Positions 5,375 to 5,927 of a stretch of DNA of 5,927 nucleotides are shown here, in pieces. The position numbers were made by a program, and so were the translations under genes. Location: NCBI GenBank assembly GCA_964579765.1, contig CAZOIK010000009.1, positions 1-5,927 of the forward strand, in the 5' to 3' direction. Each line of letters begins with the position of its first letter. The first letter of the stretch is position 1. The DNA is from DATNBT01 sp964579765 (GTDB lineage: Bacteria; Acidobacteriota; Vicinamibacteria; Vicinamibacterales; CAVVIG01). Under the pieces are notes generated by a model. The model was not told where the DNA came from and did not search any database. It saw only the letters and a program-made list of their open reading frames with translations.

Positions 5375-5758
5375 ATGACCGTACGTCGCGTCTCTGTCGT
5401 TGTCGTCGGCCTCTTCGCGTGCGCGCTCGTCACCGGGCTCGGCGCCGCGGCGCAGGACAAAACGCCGCCGCCGGCCACGGCCGAATCGACGGCGGCCGGC
5501 CAGCAGCTCTACCTGCGGAACTGCGCTTCGTGCCACGGCCGGACCGGAGAAGGCGGCCCCGGCAACGATCTCATCCCCGCGGCGCCGAGCCTCGTGGACG
5601 ACCAGTGGGATCACGGATCGACCGACGAGCAGATCTTTCAGAACGTCAAGAACGGCATCGGCCCCGACTTCAACATGGTGCCGTTCAAAGACAAGCTCAA
5701 GGACGACGAGATCAAAGAAGTGGTCCGCTACATCAGGTCGATCGCGAGGAAGAAGTAA
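5375..5758 (+). CDS. Exported small monohaem cytochrome c (class I)
   Basis: A 127-residue periplasmic electron carrier. MTVRRVSVVVVGLFACALVT with AAA at 24-26 is a signal peptide, probably cleaved before Q27. A short Thr/Pro/Ala-rich linker precedes the single haem-attachment motif C50-A-S-C53-H54. The distal axial ligand is probably M101 in FNMVPF. The final helix DEIKEVVRYIRSIA (111-124) is typical of class I cytochromes c. The mature protein is about 100 residues, the normal size for a single domain. It would shuttle electrons between periplasmic dehydrogenases or reductases and the respiratory chain. It is divergent from the MscS channel with 89 bases between starts, and is followed 2 bases after its TAA by a hairpin. 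The partner is unknown; the nearby FMN/polyferredoxin pair is one candidate, and an alcohol or sugar dehydrogenase outside the window is another. Confidence 0.92.
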   Translation: MTVRRVSVVVVGLFACALVTGLGAAAQDKTPPPATAESTAAGQQLYLRNCASCHGRTGEGGPGNDLIPAAPSLVDDQWDHGSTDEQIFQNVKNGIGPDFNMVPFKDKLKDDEIKEVVRYIRSIARKK

Positions 5759-5760
5759 GA

Positions 5761-5777
5761 CGGCCCTGAAAGGGCCG
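5761..5777. repeat. Strong palindrome after the cytochrome c gene
   Basis: CGGCCCT (5761-5767) and AGGGCCG (5771-5777) pair perfectly around a GAA loop. In RNA read from the minus strand the stem lengthens to 9 pairs (5759-5779) through one G-U pair. It lies in the short gap between two convergent genes, 2 bases after the cytochrome stop and about 50 bases from the stop of the right-edge gene. It may end transcription from either side, although no T-run follows. Its architecture matches that at 274-300, with swapped but still paired bases. Confidence 0.6.
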
Positions 5778-5826
5778 CCCTGCGGATGGAGCACGCGTGT
5801 GCGGCGTGGGCCGTTCGGGCCCGCGA

Positions 5827-5927
5827 CTACTTTGCCAGCGGATCGGGCCGCAGCTGGAACTTCACCCGCTTGCTCGTGTTGGCCTTGCCGCCGTCGGCGT
5901 GAAACGGCGCGCGGGTCGCGTAGGTCG
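5827..5927 (-). CDS. C-terminal end of an unidentified protein (5' end outside window)
   Basis: A minus-strand frame enters from the right edge and ends at TAG (5829-5827), giving 32 complete codons. The sequence starts TYATRAPFHADGGKANTSKR and ends VKFQLRPDPLAK. Almost every third codon position is G or C, and the competing plus-strand frame I read through this stretch hits a TGA, which favours this reading. The fragment is basic and too short to assign to a family. It converges on the cytochrome c gene with a 68-base gap that contains a palindrome. Confidence 0.6.
   Translation of the reverse strand, partial: TYATRAPFHADGGKANTSKRVKFQLRPDPLAK

Noticed and set aside
5808..5822. Small hairpin GGGCC with a 5-base loop and GGCCC near the right-edge gene stop
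   Set aside because: A 5-bp G/C stem is expected by chance at this base composition, and no T-run follows.

Overview
This G+C-rich window has mostly G/C in third codon positions. It reads as a chromosomal segment of a soil-type bacterium, most likely an acidobacterium (Vicinamibacteria-like). That assignment is an inference from the mix of secreted uncharacterised protein families, the small exported cytochrome c and the intergenic palindromes; no rRNA, tRNA or marker gene confirms it. I see no insertion sequence, integrase, CRISPR array, tRNA or phage gene.

Layout. At the left edge is the 5' part of a small secreted protein (minus, 227 to 1). A secreted beta-propeller-like protein (minus, 1448 to 297) lies upstream of it, and the gap between them holds two palindromes. 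Divergent from the propeller is a secreted 383-residue protein of unknown function (plus, 1543-2694) with a good sigma70-type promoter and Shine-Dalgarno. It converges on a minus-strand cluster that is transcribed in this order: an MscS-family channel (5285 to 4209), an exported FMN-binding-domain protein (4192 to 3686) and a NosR/NirI-type membrane polyferredoxin (3689 to 2712). The last two overlap by ATGA. Divergent from the channel is a small exported monohaem cytochrome c (plus, 5375-5758), followed by a strong palindrome. The C-terminal end of an unidentified minus-strand gene (5927 to 5827) closes the window.

How the genes may work together. The FMN-domain protein and the polyferredoxin look like NosR cut into two polypeptides. 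In NosR-type proteins, a periplasmic flavin domain linked covalently to FMN and a membrane part carrying iron-sulphur clusters carry electrons across or along the membrane to a periplasmic acceptor. There is no nosZ here, so the acceptor is unknown; the exported cytochrome c next door is the only visible candidate. All other complete genes except the channel have export signals, so the window is largely about the cell envelope and periplasm.

Regulation. Several start codons lack a Shine-Dalgarno but sit 6-7 bases after a -10-like hexamer (cytochrome c, FMN protein, possibly the channel), which suggests leaderless transcripts. The propeller and the 383-residue secreted protein have normal Shine-Dalgarno sites instead.
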